Numbered from the stretch's first letter, positions 10,700 to 23,618 are shown. The stretch is DNA of 64,000 nucleotides from Geosiphon pyriformis (GCA_016748015.1 JAAOMT010000302.1:481430-545429); one strand, 5' to 3'. Made by a program: numbers and translations. The notes: a model not told the origin generated them from the letters alone.

Positions 10700-11000
10700 G
10701 GGTTTTCCAGTCTAAATTTGCATTGGCCTTAAGAAGCCAATTATTTCCAACAAGAGCTTAGTATTGTGGTGTATTCATGACTAAAACTTTGATTGAAATA
10801 GTGATTTCATTAATGGTGAATGGAAAATTGTTAATTTCTCCTACTGGTGTCTTTTTTATATTATCTGCTGTAACAATAACTGTCTGGACAGATCTGTCAA
10901 CAGTTTGTTAAAGTTGTTGCATTAATTGGTAGGTAATAATACTTCTAGCTAATCTACTGTCTAGAATTAACTGAATGGGTTTTCTTTCTACTTTGGCTTT
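10700..11000 (-). pseudogene. Aspartic protease region of the LTR retrotransposon
   Basis: The minus strand gives P-I-Q-L-I-L-D-S-R-L-A-R-S-I-I (10,938-10,981). Retropepsins have D-S/T-G at this place, so the glycine has become Arg. A second conserved stretch, A-L-V-G-N-N-W-L (about 10,735-10,760), matches the A-L-x-G-x-D-W-L hallmark with D to N. A stop precedes it. The protein would cut the Gag-Pol precursor. Both losses are single G-to-A type changes on the coding strand. Confidence 0.7.
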
Positions 11001-11189
11001 AGTATATATAGCTGTGATTGTTTTTTGTTCATTAACTGCTGTATTGCTAAGCAAAAATGGTGATTCATTGGCTTTAAATTCGAATAAGAGTATATCTGAA
11101 AGGTTGGCATTTTGGGCAATTTGAGCTGGTGGAATAGTATTATTGAAAGGATTTAATCTTGGTGCTGCAACTTTATCTTCAGAAAGTAC

Positions 11190-12990
11190 AGTTTGTTGAA
11201 AATCCGATTCTTTAGGTATTGTGAGATAACTGGATTGAGTGTGGTAGTAATTGGGTCTTTGTTAACCAGAATTTCGGAGAACTAACTGGTTGTTTGGGTT
11301 GATTCTGCTGTTGTTTGTTAAAAAACGGTTTTGTAATGTAAATTGGTTGTGTTGAACCAATTTTTAGACTGGTACTTGATATTGTTATGTAGGTGGTTGT
11401 TAATACTATTGGATTGGTAGAGATTGTTAATATTGTTGCTATGGAGTAGATTAATAGTAATTGGTTTGCTGTTGGAGTCTTGAAAAATAGTAGACTGGTG
11501 ATAAAGGCTGATAATGAGATTGCTATGTTGAAGAATAACGTTAATTACTCCTGTTTTGCTGGTTTCTTTGTAGCTTTCTGCAATTTCATTTCCAATGTCC
11601 TGAAATTTCACAATAATAACAACTTTGGTTTTGACTGTTTGATGAAATAGTTTTCAATTTTTCTTGTAAGTTGGTTAATTTTCTCTTCAGCTGCTAAGCT
11701 GGTTTCTCTAATAGCAAGATTTACAAGTTTAATATGATTTGCTTTTTCTATTGCCAATTCATAGTTCTTTGTATGTTTAATAGCTGTTGCTAAGTCTTCT
11801 GAAACATGTGGGTGAACTTTTTTGATTAATTTGTCTTTTAATCCTGTTATAAACTGATCCAAAATCTGGGCATTGGAATAGTATTCATTGGTTTCTAATT
11901 GTCAAATTTGTCAAAAAAGTTTGTTGAATCTCCCAAGATAAGTCATAACAGTTTTAGATGTTTCTTGTTTGATATTGTGAAAGCAATTTCAGAGAGTAAT
12001 AGAGGTGTTGTTGTCAGTAAATTGTTGCAAGAAAGCATCTTTGAATGCTTGCCAGTTTCCAAAGAATTCTTCTAAATTTTCAAACCATTCTCCTGTAGTT
12101 CCTTGAAGGAAGTATGAAATTGCTTTAAGTATTCTTGCTATATTCCATCCATTTGCATCTCCTGCTTTCTGAACTTTGTCAAGCCATTCTTGAGGGCTAA
12201 TATTATTATCTTTATTCATAAATTCTGAGATTTTTGCAATATAAGCAGTTGCTATTTCTTTTTTGTTTTCTGTGATTTTTTCTTGTTTTGATTCAATTTC
12301 TTCACTTTTCAAGTTCTCTGAATAATTACTTTTGTTTTCTTGTAAGTAATCAATAATATTGGTGCTGGTTGATATTAGTTCCTGCTGTTAAGTAGGACTT
12401 TTAAGTGACTAAAAATCTTCTGGTCTGGAGAAATGGATAAGTGGTGAATTTGGTGTTTGTGGTTGAGCAAGTGAAATTGAAAATGATGTGACTGAGAGTG
12501 GAAGTCTGGTGCTGGTTCCTTGTTCTGGAGTTTGCAAATGTTTGGCAGTTATTTTTGGTGTCTTTGGAGTGTTTGGGATGGTGCTTGAGTATTTTTTTAG
12601 TTTTTGTTTGTCTTTGTTGCTTGTTTCTGTTTCTGATTCAAAGTCAATAAAGTATTTAGACTGTACTAGATATTTTTTTTCACAATACTGGATAATGTTG
12701 AAATTAAGTTTTTGGAAGTAGGTACCAAGTGTTTTACTATTAAGGTCTTCAGTTCTCAATTGTGAATAATACACTAAATTATTGTAGAAGTTGCTTCTAA
12801 CTTCTAAAATGTTGTAATTTTCAAGAAGTTAATTGTTGATGTGGTTTTCAATATACTGGTAAAGTGTTTTCTTAACAATTTCAATTCAGTTTGAAATGTT
12901 GAATCTCTGCTTGCAATGAGTGTAAATTGACTGGTAATATTCTAGAGTTGCTGTATTTGGTGTGGTTGCTACTTTGAAGTTGTTATTATT
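11190..12990 (-). pseudogene. gag region of the LTR retrotransposon
   Basis: Three minus-strand frames (12,774-12,409; 12,312-11,989; 11,862-11,608) and further pieces down to 11,190 make up one Gag with stops between them. The core I-S-P-Q-E-W-L-D-K-V followed by F-L-Q-G-T-T-G-E-W-F and A-F-K-D-A-F-L-Q-Q-F (about 12,010-12,215) is the retrotransposon-gag (capsid) motif. M-D-Q-F-I-T-G-L-K-D-K-L follows in the next piece. I see no CCHC zinc knuckle in the Gln/Asn-rich tail. The second copy starts with ATG at 16,064; here that codon is changed, so the start is lost. Confidence 0.75.
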
Positions 12991-13000
12991 GTGTTATTTT

Positions 13001-13017
13001 TATAGAAGAGCACCAAA
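13001..13017 (-). other. Primer-binding site-like sequence next to the 5' LTR
   Basis: On the minus strand the LTR end GGTAACA is followed by TT and then TGGTGCTCTTCTATA. TGG complements the CCA end of a tRNA. The equivalent at 16,100-16,112 reads TGGTGCTCTCTC. The primer tRNA is not identified. Confidence 0.45.
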
Positions 13018-13990
13018 TGTTACCAGAGATTTTTGGTCTCTTTTCTTGAATGTTGTTAATGTTTGTCTGTTGCTAATTTCACGTTTTCTGAAAGCAGTTG
13101 AATCTCTAATAATTGAATTTATCTTCAAATTATCTTCTATAATTTGAACTTGTTGGGCTTATAAATAGAATAACCAATTCCATGCCAGTTATTTTGTGTA
13201 GTTATGTTGTAGTAAATGTTAACTCTTTCCCAAAAATTGCTCATCTGGAAGCTTACTAAAATTGCATAGTTACTTTGCTGTAAAAGTCAACTCTTTTACA
13301 AAAATTTTGTCTGTAAGCTACCTTAATAATTATGATAAGAAAGTAAAAAGAAAAATAAAAGAAATGTAAAAGAAATAGAATTTTGTCAAGGAAAACGTTT
13401 TCTATCTAGGTTTGAAGTCACTAACAAATTACTGAAATTAGTAGCTAATCAATTTCAAAATTTTAGTTGTGTTGAAAGAATTTCAAGTGTAATAATCAAA
13501 AAATTTGGGTTTTGAATATTTAATTTTTATTTGAAATGTGTAAAAGATGATTTGTTCCAATTAAGATATCTAAAGTAGGATACTATGATAAGATACTATA
13601 AGAAGATACATTTTCTTGAAAAAAAAAGCTTTTTTTTTATACAACTTGTTATAGTACTAGTCTTTGAACTTGCACTTTTTTCTTTGCTACAATTTTGGTG
13701 AACTAAAGATACATTTCAGCAAACTACAAGTTATTTCACTAAACTATTGATTATTTCGGCCAATTTTCATTAATTTCGGCGAATTTTGACTATATTAAAT
13801 GGTTTAAGATATTGTGTAATTTGATTATCTTAATTTTTATAGTACAAATCGGATTATTGATTGAGTAATAATATTTGATAATTTGATTAATTAATAAGTG
13901 ATAATCAAAATGATAATAATATGCTAATTAATAATAAGAATTATAAGGATAATTTCATGCTAATTAATAGCTAAAATTCTATTGGTAACA
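13018..13990 (-). repeat. 5' LTR of the LTR retrotransposon
   Basis: 973 bases from TGTTACCAGAG to TATTGGTAACA. It should carry the promoter for the minus-strand transcript, but I cannot point to a TATA box with confidence in such AT-rich sequence. It is bordered on the right by internal sequence of the second element copy. Confidence 0.85.
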
Positions 13991-16064
13991 TTGAATAGGT
14001 TTTTTTTCAACTTTAGCTTTTGTATACATTGCTGTAATTGCTTTTTGTTTATTGACTGCTATATTGCTAAGCAAAAAAGGTAATTTATTTGCTTCAAATT
14101 CAAATGGAAATATATTTGAGAGGTTGCCATTTTGAGCAATTTGGGCTGGAGGAATAGTATTGTTGGAAGAGTTTGATCTTGGTACTGTAATTTCATCTTT
14201 AAAAAGTGCAATTTGTTGAAAATTTGATTCTTTAGGCATTGTAAGATAACTGGGTTGAGTGTAGTAGTGATTAGGTCTTTGCTGACCAGAATTTATGAGA
14301 ACCAATTGGTTGTTTGGATCGATTCTGTTGTTATTATTCTGAAATTGATTTTGAGATGTGAATTAATTATGTTGAACCAATTTTTGGACTGGTACTTAAT
14401 ATTGTTGTATAAGTGGTTGATATTGTTAAATTGGTAGAGGTTGTTAATATTGTTGTTATAAAACAGATTGATAATAATTGGTTTGCTGTTAGAATCTTGA
14501 GGAATAGTAAACTGGTAGTGGAAGCTGATAATGAGATTGCTGTGTTGAAAAGTAATATTGATTACTCCTATTTTGTTGGTTTCTTTGTAGCTTTTTGCAA
14601 TCTCATTTCCAATGGTCTGGAATTCCACAATAGTGACAACTTTGGTTTTGGTTGTTTGTTGATGATGAGTAGTTGTTTTGGTTTTATTGCTGTGATAACT
14701 GATATCTTTGTGATTGTTGCTATTGTTGTTGGTTGGTAAAATAGTTTTCAACCTTTCTTATAAGTTGGTTAATTTTTTCTTCAGCTGCTGAGCTGGTTTC
14801 TTTAATAGCAAGATTTACAAGTTTGGTATAGTTTGCTTCTTTTATTGCTGTTTCATAGTTCTTTATATGTCTAATGGCTGTTGCTAAGTCTTCTGAGACA
14901 TGTGAGTAAACTTTCTTGATTAACTTGTCTTTTAATTTCTGCTATAAACTAATCCAAAATCTGGGCATTGAAATAGTATTCATTGGTTTCTAATTGTCAA
15001 ATTTGTCATAAAAGTTTGTTGAATCTCCCAAGATAGGTTATGATAGTTTTAAATGTTTCTTGTTTAATATTGTGAAAGCAATTGTGGAGAGTAATAGAGG
15101 TGTTGTTGTTGGTAAATTGTTATAAGAAAGCATTTTTAAATGCTTGTCAGTTTTTAAATAGTTCTTCTAAGTTTTCAAACTATTCTTCTGCAGTTCTTTG
15201 AAGAAAGTATGAGATTGCTTTGAACATTCTTGTTGTATTCTATCTATTTACATCTCCTGCTTTTTGAACTTTGTCAAGTTATTTTTAAGGACTGTTATTA
15301 TTATCTTTACCAGTAAATTCTGGAATTTTTGCAATATAAACAGTTGCCATTTTTTCTTTGTTTTTTGTAGTTTCTTCTTGTTCTGATTCAATTTCTTTAC
15401 TTTCTAAGTTCTTTGACTGATTTCTTTCGTTTTTTTGCAAGTAATTAATGATATTAGTACTGGTTGATATTAGTTCCTGCTATTAAGTAGAACTTTTAAA
15501 TGACTGAAAATCTTCTGGTCTGGAGAAACGAATAAGTAGTAAACTTAGTGTTTGTGGTTGAGCAAGTGAAATTGAAAATAGTATAATAGAAAGTGGTAAT
15601 TTAACATTGGTTCTTTGTTCAGGTGTTTGCAAGTATTTGGCAGTTGTCTTTGGTATTATTGGAGTGTTTGGAGTGGTTCTTGAGTATTGTTTCACTTTTT
15701 GTTTGTCTTTGTTGCTTGTTTTGGTTTCTAATTCAAAGTCAATAGAGTATTTAGAATGTACTGAGTATTTTTCTTCACAATACTAAATAATGCTAAAGTT
15801 AAGTTCTTGGAAGTAAGTGACAAGTGTTTCATTGTTAAGGTCTTCAGTTCTCAATTGTAAATAGTGCAATAAATTATTGTAGAGATTGTTTCTAACTTCT
15901 GAAATGTTGTAGTTTCCAAAAAGATAATTGTTAATGCAGTTTTCAATGTATTGGTATACTGATTTCTTGACAACTTCAATTCCGTCTGGGATATTGAATC
16001 TTTGTTTGTAGTGGGTGTAAATTAACTGATAATACTCTAGAGTTGTTGTGTCTAGTGTGGTCAT
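13991..16064 (-). pseudogene. Second gag copy of the same LTR family, truncated at its 3' end
   Basis: The stretch is collinear with 10,975-12,990 and starts with ATG at 16,064. The first 93 codons are open, followed by stops. The capsid-like W-x-x-x-L and Q-x-F segments around 15,100-15,300 are more damaged than in the first copy. The copy stops abruptly at 13,991, only a few codons before the place of the protease D-S-G. The rest of pol is missing from the window. Confidence 0.75.
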
Positions 16065-16112
16065 TACTTTAAAGTTGTTATTGCTGTGTTATTTCTGTGA
16101 GAGAGCACCAAA

Positions 16113-17088
16113 TGTTACTGGAGATTTTTGGTTTTTTTTCTTGAATGTTGTTAATGTTGATTTGCTGTGAATTCATATTTTCAAGAAGTAGTTGGACCTC
16201 CAATAACTGAATTTAGCTTCAAATTATCTTTTATAATTTGAACTACTGGGCTTATAAGTAAAATAGCCAATTTCATGTCAGTTATTTTGTATAGTTACAT
16301 TGTATTAAACATCAACTCTTTTCCAGAAATTGTTTGTCTAGAAGCTTACTAAAATTGTGTAGTTACTTTGCTGTGAAAATCAACTCTTCTATAGAAATCT
16401 TGTCTGTAGGCTACCCTAATGATTATAATAAGAAAAATAAAAATAAAAATAAAAAAAATGAAATTCTAACAAAAGAAACGTTTTCTATTTAGGCCTGGAG
16501 TTACTAACAAATTACTGAAATTAGTAGTTAATCAATTTCAAAATATTAGTTGTGTTGAGAGATTTCAAGTGTAATAATTAAAGAATTTGGTTTTTCGAAT
16601 ATTTAATTTTTATTTAATATATATAAAAGATAATTTGTTCTAATTAAAATATCTAAAATAAGATACAATGATAAGATACTATAAGAAGATACTATGAGAA
16701 AATACATTTTCTTGAAGAGAGAAGCTTTTCTTTTATACAACTTGTTATAATACTAGTTTTTGAATTTGCACTTTTCTCTTTGCTACAATTTTGGTAAACT
16801 AAAGATACATTTTAGCAAACTACAAGTTATTTTACTGAACTATTAATTATTTCAGCCAATTTTCATTGATTTCGACAAATTTTGATTATATTAAATGGTT
16901 TAGGGTATTGTGTAATTTGATTATCTTAATTTTTATAGTACAAATTGAATTATTGATTGAGTAATAATATTTGATAATTTGATTAAATAATAAGTGATAA
17001 TTAAAATAATAATAATATATGCTAATTAATAATAAGAATTATGAGAGTAATTTCATGCTAATTAATAGCTAAAATTCTACTGGTAACA
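16113..17088 (-). repeat. 5' LTR of the second, truncated LTR element
   Basis: 976 bases from TGTTACTGGAG to CTACTGGTAACA. A TGGTGCTC primer-site-like sequence lies just inside it at 16,100-16,110 (minus strand). The right end abuts LINE ORF1 sequence at 17,089, so the LTR sits inside LINE copy L2. Confidence 0.85.
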
Positions 17089-18282
17089 TTGGGTTGTGGT
17101 TATTAAAGAAATTTCTATGGACATGCCAAAAGAAATGATTGTTGCTACAGTATCCGAATTTGGTGAAATTAAGTCAATCAAAATTCAGTTAATTGGAATG
17201 TAATAGAAGACTGTAGTGGAATTCACCAAATTAGGTCAGGCTAAACAGTTGGCTGCTAAATAATTCTTCTTGATTGGTAAAAATTCAGTGCATGTGACTA
17301 TGACTGTAAAAGATCACAATACCTGGACATTAAGAAATCAGTTTAGAACTTTTTTATTTACTTTGTCTGTAAGAACAACTGCTTATAATTTGGGCACTTT
17401 TTTAAATGGAGTTGGTAATAAAACATGCATTATCAATTGCTCATTTAATACTGGCAACCAGATTTGCTGTGCTGTGATTAGTTTTAAATCTGATAAGAAT
17501 TTGGATTTTGCATATTGTATTAAGCCAATATTTGGTAACATTAAACTTTTTTGGGCTAAGTTGAATTTGATTTATTGTAAGAAGTGTGAGCATTTTGGTC
17601 ATTCTGCTTTGAAGTGTGATATGCCAACTACATCCATCTCTAAGTCTTCAAAAACCTTTAAAAGAATTATTTCAAAAGTACACTGTTTTCAGTTGACAAA
17701 ACTGTATACAAAGAAGAGTGTTCCTATCTCCTGTTTTGCTGTCTTTGGTAACAAGTCTTGGACACAAATAGTTTTTCTTGCTTCTTCTTCTGGTGGTTTC
17801 CATTTTAGTTTCAGTTCTGGGTCTGGTTTTTCTCTTCTTGGTGCTTCATATGACAAAAAAAGCACTCTGGTTACTTAAAATGGTTCTTCAATTGGTGATT
17901 GTCTGGCTTCACTAAAATGCTCTTTGGAATTGCTGGCTGATCAAATATTAGGTATTGTGCACAAATTAAATGGTATGGAGCTGGTGCCTCTGGTATCTGT
18001 CTTTCAAGTTAAACTTCTGGTTGTTTCTGCTCTTATGTTGTCAACGTCAGATACTAATATGGTTTTGGATGTTCTATGGCTATTTTTTCTTTTTTTATCT
18101 CTTCTGTAATAAAAGACAAGGTGGTGGATTTGGATCTAAATAGTTCAAAAGTTCTTATTTCTAAGATTGGCAGTTTGGAATTCAAGATGGTGGCTTTTGA
18201 AGTTTCTATTGGCTCAATTTTGGAGAAGTTAAATCTGTTGTATGTGAATTTGGATTTTTTAATACATTATTTTTCTCAATAA
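17089..18282 (+). pseudogene. LINE ORF1, 3' two thirds (copy L2)
   Basis: Starts within the RRM-like domain, at the codons equivalent to 38,405 in copy L4, because the LTR replaced the 5' part. It continues V-S-E-F-G-E-I-K-S-I-K-I, then TAA-TAG where copy L3 has W-Q. L-I-G-K-N-S-V follows, and then an intact CCHC knuckle C-K-K-C-E-H-F-G-H-S-A-L-K-C (about 17,577-17,618). It ends ...F-S-Q at TAA 18,280-18,282. ORF1 proteins of this kind bind the element RNA. Stops lie at 17,201, 17,204, 17,260 and 17,876. Confidence 0.75.
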
Positions 18283-21200
18283 ATAAGCTTATTTAGAAGA
18301 TAGCTACATGTAATATTAAGGGTATGACAAATTTGGCTAAGCAAAAAAACATTGTTTGTTGACATAAAAAATTGGGTAATATGGTTTCTATTGTTATTGA
18401 GACAAAATTAAGGTCTAATATTAAGCTCTGTATTATGAATAAGTTTGATGGAATCCAGGTTTTTACTGCTAATTTGGATATGAATTTTTGTGATGCTGGT
18501 ATTACTATAATCATGGATAATTTTTTGGCTTGACATGTATTAAAAGTTGAGAAAATTTCTGGTCATTTGATTTCTGTGTGCTTTCTGTTTAAAAACAAGC
18601 TTTTAATTATGATTTTAAGTCTCTACACTAGTGCTTTAATTGGTATACACTTTGGTCAAGCTGCTAATATCAACTTTATGGTTTCTAAAGCTGTCAATTC
18701 TAGTTTTTTCATGATTTTGGGTAGTAACTTTAATGAAAATGAATTTAAGAGGAATACAAGTTTCAAGTTCTGCTTGAGTTTGGGCCTAATTAACACTTTT
18801 GATGGACATTCATTGATCAAAGCTTCTACTTGGAGCAATTTTAGGGGTGTTGAAAGGGTGATCAATTTTATTTTTATAAATGAGAATTTGGTGTCTGCAA
18901 TTACATTGCATAAAGTCAATGATGTGTCAGAATTTTTCAATACAGATTACAAATCAGTTTTGGTTTTAATCAGTTTAAATGAACTCTTGGATGCTCATCT
19001 TATCAGCACTTGCAAACAAGCTAACCAAGACCAGTTGAAGTTCAAATTAAGAGATACAGATGACATTCAATGATTAGACTTTAAAGACCATTTTTCTGCT
19101 GAGTTGTTAATTAAGTCAGACATGTTTAAGAGTACAAAAAACAATAATAACTTAAATATGATGTGAAGAATGCTGAAAAAAGCTGTAATACAAGCTGCTA
19201 ATATGGTGTTCACTAAAATTTGGTATAGTAAGTATGATTGCTTAAGGAATAAACAGTCTTCGAAATTCTTCAAATTAGAGCTGTTTATCACTAAGATTGT
19301 AAAATATTAGAATTCTAGTGATTTTTTAAACTTTGACTGTCTTGTAAAAGTCTGGTCAGATATTGATAAAGTCGAAGCATCTGTAATTATTGACTTGGTG
19401 TTGGATGGTGCAAGCTCAATAGATCTAATTAAGCATTTGTTGGTAGTAAGAAAAAAGTACAGGAAATCTAAGTATTATAAGTCTAAGATTACTAAAAATA
19501 TGGCCATTAGAAAGATAATTGATTATCATATAGAAAATTTCTGTTTTAACAAAGGGCAGATGATAAAAAGCATCTTGAAATGTTCATTTTGTAAAGTGGT
19601 TTTAGATTACTTGATGGTAAATAATGTATTAATGATTGAGCTTAATAAAATTATAGAAGAGTGAACAAGAAAACATTCAGTACTTCCAAAAATACCTGAC
19701 TTTTAGTCTTAACAATATATGCCTCTAGATTATGTGGATGGTAATGCTTTCTTCAGTGTAATAAAAGAGATTGATATGGCAGAATTGTCTTTAATTATTA
19801 ATGGTTTGCCAAATAATAAAGCAGCTGGGTTATCTGAAATACCTAACAAACTTTGGAAACATTGTGGTGAAGAAATATTGACTTGTTTTTTGAAGCTGCT
19901 GAATTTGTGTTTAAGTTTGAACATGGTTTCAGCTGCTTAAAAAAGAGCATGAATTTCAATAATTCTAAAACCTTATGAATGGAATAGTGTCTTGATGAAT
20001 ACTAGACTTATTATATTAGTCGATACTACATATAAAATTTTATCTAAGATTCTTTCTGACCAAATATCTTTGGCTTATAGCAAGTTTGACATTCTTTATG
20101 ATAATAATTTTTTGGTGTTGAAAAGTACTTTTATCTAGTCTTCTATTTTTGCAATTGGATCTGTTGTTAAAAATGCCTTAGAAAAGAATAAAAAACTTTG
20201 GTTAATCTTACAAAATATGTGCAAAGCTTATAATTCAGTAGGCTGGTATTATTTGAGAACAAGCTTACATCATATCAAAATATGTAAGCAGTTTATTCAG
20301 TTTTTTGACAACATTCACAAAAATAAAATTAACAGAGTAATGATTAACTTTGGGTTCTTAAAAAGTTATAAGTTATATGATGGGTTGGATCAAGGGGAGA
20401 TCTTTTCTCCACTCCTTTAAAGGATTTTTTATGATCCATTTTTGTGTAAAATAAAAAGACATAAACACTTGTGCAGATACAGAATAAATATTAAGTTTGT
20501 GGCAAAGTCTAACAAGATTAAGACAGTTGGAGGAAAAACTTTTTTTTTGGCTGCTGGTGCCTTTGTAGATGACACAATTTGGATTATAAGCTGTCAGGCT
20601 TTTGTGCAGTATATTTTGAACATTGCTAGTGAGTTTTTTGAGATCAATGGCATCTCAATTAATAATGATAAAACAGTGGCTATTCTCATCAATTAAGGAG
20701 TTAAGAATGCTTCACTGTTAATCAATGGCTTGCCAATTTTGATTGCTAAAAGAGATAAGTCACACTAATATTTAGATATCTTCTTGTCAACTAAAGGTCT
20801 TTCCAAACCCAGTTTGGCTTAAGCTTATGTAGACATCAGGTTTTTTTTTAATGTGATGTTAAAGAAGACTATTACAGATAAACAATTCTGTTACTTGGTT
20901 TCAGCAGTTTTGTAACTAATTATTAGCTATTGTACACAGTTTAGTTTTGTTTTTTTGGGTGTGTGTCATAAGTAGAATGTGATGATTAAAAAGGATCTTA
21001 GAGCCAAGACTAGTTTACTATGTGACTTCCCCAATAAGATTTTGCATCATCCATTTTTGTATGGTTTGAAGCCCTTTGAGCAAGTGCAGTCTGAAGAAAA
21101 AATTGCTTTACTAATTTCATTTTCTAATGGCTGTGGTATTCTTGGACATTTGTTTAATCATAACTTTTTGGATTGGTCCTCTTTGAATCCCCTACAATTT

Positions 21201-22930
21201 TTTGTCAGGTTATATATTAGTTCTGTAAACAATTTTTTGGTGAGAGTAGTGAAAATTTTTTTGGTGAATAAGTTGTTATTGGTGAATAATCTGCTTTGTG
21301 CTTTCCATAAGTCTGGTGTTTTTTTAATGTCTAGTATTTTGGATCAGTTCTTGTATTACAAATCTGTTTTTTCATTGAGATGGTTTAGTGTTGCATTTGG
21401 TGACAGACTTTTTGACAAGAAGAGAAAGATGATAGACTGGAAAACATTTCAGTATTGGCAGTGGTTAGATCTAAGAGACCCTGTGCCTTACTGGTTTATG
21501 TTGGCATCTGATTTTATGAACAATTCTGTTTTTTTGGAAGTCAGAACTGCTGCTGTTCTTGGAAAAGATGAGCTAAATGTTTTGGATTCTGAAAAGTTTG
21601 CTGTTATTTGTGATAGCTTGTTGAAAATGCAGTCTAATTGCATTAAGATCTATATGGATAAGTTTTTAAAAGATACTAGTTCCAGTAAGGTGACAGGTGG
21701 AGCAGCTGTGTACTTTCCAGCTGCAAACATGAGTATTGGGATTAGGGTAGCTGGGCTTTTGTCCTTTACTTTGACTGAACTGCATGCTGTGGCTTTGGCT
21801 TTGGAGTATGTTCTATTTTTATGCTCTGTAGTTCTGCATTCAGATAACCAATCTGCAATAGATGCCTGTGTGTTCGAGATCTTTTTTACTGTGCTTGACT
21901 TCCATAACCAATGTTAAATCAAACAATTACAAATAGTTAATCTTCTTAAGAATAAAAACATTTCAATAAAATGAGTAAAAATTAAAGGCCATTCAAGTAT
22001 ATCTGGCAATATTAAGACTAATGCATTGGTTAATAAAACTACTTTTTCATCTTTATCTTTGCTGGTTAAAATTTGGAAGAGGTTTTTGATTGTTAAAAAA
22101 ACTGTTGTATCTGACAATACTTGTTATTTTGTTTGCAACACTGATCAATTTGCTATGTCTATTGGGAGACTGGTTCTGGTTTTAATATAATTTCAAGTGT
22201 TATAATTAAGAAGATAGATTGGAGGACTACTGCAATAATTTGGCACTCTAATTCATATATGCTTTTTGAATTTACTAACAGAAAGTCAACCAATTTACAT
22301 ACATATTTAATAAAGGCAGTTTATAGACAACTACTAGTTGCAGTTAGAAAAAAATTGTATAACAGAAATTATCCTGGGATGTTATGCTTGCTGTATAGTA
22401 AGATAGAATTATTTGATCATGTTTTTACTTGTTCTAGTAACTCTGATCTCTGTAAGAACATTTTGGTTGAGGCTATTAAGAAATAAATATCATTGTCTGG
22501 TTGTTCATGTTCATCTAATTCTGTCATTTTACATTTACTAGTGACATATTTTTTGAATATAAGTCTGTATACAGTTGTTTGCAAAGGTTTTGTGATAAGA
22601 AATTGGTATGCTGAAGCTGTTTTGGTTTTTGAGAAAAAGAATAAGACTGCTTTGGCCTTTGTAGAATACATTAGGTTAGTGGTGGAGTTGTATTGCACTA
22701 AAGTGTAGATTGTTAAGACCAAACATAAGATAGATATAGAGAAAATTAGTTTGATTGGGAATACTAGTGTAATTTTAGACTTGTTTCACTATGTAATATT
22801 TATGTTGTCAGTCAGAGTTGTTTGTATGCTTAGCATTATGGAATTTTTTGCTATTAGGTTTGGTAGATGCAATTTGTGTTATTTTTTTTCTGATTTAAGT
22901 AGTAATGCTTTTATTAGTATAAACATGTAG
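18283..22930 (+). pseudogene. LINE ORF2: endonuclease, reverse transcriptase, RNase H, zinc motif (copy L2)
   Basis: The start ATG has become ATA. The endonuclease part (about 18,290-18,990) keeps I-A-T-C-N-I-K-G but has G-S-N-F-N for the catalytic G-D-F-N and D-Y for the S-D-H motif. The reverse transcriptase (about 19,720-20,780) has A-A-G-L-S-E-I-P-N-K and an intact F-V-D-D box (about 20,568). The RNase H (about 21,640-21,930) keeps Y-M-D, T-E-L and S-D-N. The zinc motif near 22,380-22,430 has Tyr for its second Cys. Stops replace Trp (TGG to TAG/TGA) and Arg (CGA to TGA) at many places. It is the most decayed of the long copies. Confidence 0.8.
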
Positions 22931-22939
22931 TGTTGTCTT

Positions 22940-22960
22940 GTCCAGTTTAAGTGGTTGGTC
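22940..22960 (+). other. LINE 3' UTR stem-loop (copy L2)
   Basis: 5' arm GTCCAGTT, loop TAAGT, 3' arm GGTTGGTC. Seven of eight positions pair, with one T-T mismatch at the second pair. It sits ten bases past the ORF2 stop at 22,928-22,930. Confidence 0.55.
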
Positions 22961-23060
22961 ACATGTAGTCAGTGTATAAGCTGCATTTAGTTTAATCTAC
23001 TTAATTTGGTTTTATGTATTAGATAGTAGTTAAAGTTTACTCATAAAACTTGTAATAAAA

Positions 23061-23618
23061 AATTTTTTATTAGATTTAAGTCAAGATTATTAAATAATTT
23101 TCTTAATAATTTAGTTGTATTTTTAGCAATATATATTTTGGCAAACTTGCTAATATGCTTAAAATTATTATTTTATTAAAATTGTTAATTATCTTTTAGT
23201 ATTACTTAATTTTTTTTTGTAAAAACTTTTTTATGTAAAAATTTTTGTTTAATCTTTAAATATAAGACAAATTAATTAAATACTTTTATGTCAATATTTT
23301 ATTGTATTTTAAAAAAGTTAAAAAGATGTTTTATTAATAAAAATATTTTTTTTAATTATTATTTAGATGTTTTTGGTCTATTTTATATGTTTTTATTTAT
23401 ATTTTTTAGTTAATATTGAAGTTGTTTTAGAAAAACTTTTTTTATAATCAAAATTAAATAAATATTTTTAAATAATAATATAAGAAATATTTATTCTTTT
23501 TTTAGCTAACTTTATTGTTAAATATTTAAACAAAATTGAAAAATTTTACAAATAATCTGTTTTAATACTTTTAAAGTATTTTTTATAATTTTTTTTGGCT
23601 GATTATTATTATTTATAT
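23061..23618. other. AT-rich stretch without a gene
   Basis: Follows the 3' tail of LINE copy L2. It contains no CpG and no convincing reading frame. I see nothing else in it. Confidence 0.6.

Larger units (their letters stand above)
4165..13990 (-). mobile_element. Ty3/gypsy-like LTR retrotransposon, complete layout but inactivated
   Basis: Two LTRs of about 980 bases (4165-5153 and 13,018-13,990) enclose about 7.9 kb. The enclosed region reads on the minus strand in the order gag, aspartic protease, Cys-rich region, dUTPase, reverse transcriptase, RNase H, integrase and an extra 3' frame. A primer-binding-site-like TGG follows the 5' LTR, and a purine tract precedes the 3' LTR. Every domain has in-frame stops, and several catalytic residues are lost. 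The flanks differ: a LINE-type 3' UTR lies on the left and internal sequence of a second element copy on the right. They show no matching 5-base target duplication (GCTGG versus TTGAA), so the insertion has been rearranged. Confidence 0.85.

Noticed and set aside
13001-13017. Match of the LTR element's primer site to the local tRNA-like gene
   Set aside because: The primer site TGGTGCTCTCT compares with the complement of the tRNA 3' end (GCCCTCG) at only five of seven acceptor positions, and the discriminator differs.
12409-15700. Plus-strand open frames at 12,488-12,721 and 14,413-14,739
   Set aside because: They are the antisense of the gag coding region, which shows protein motifs on the minus strand.
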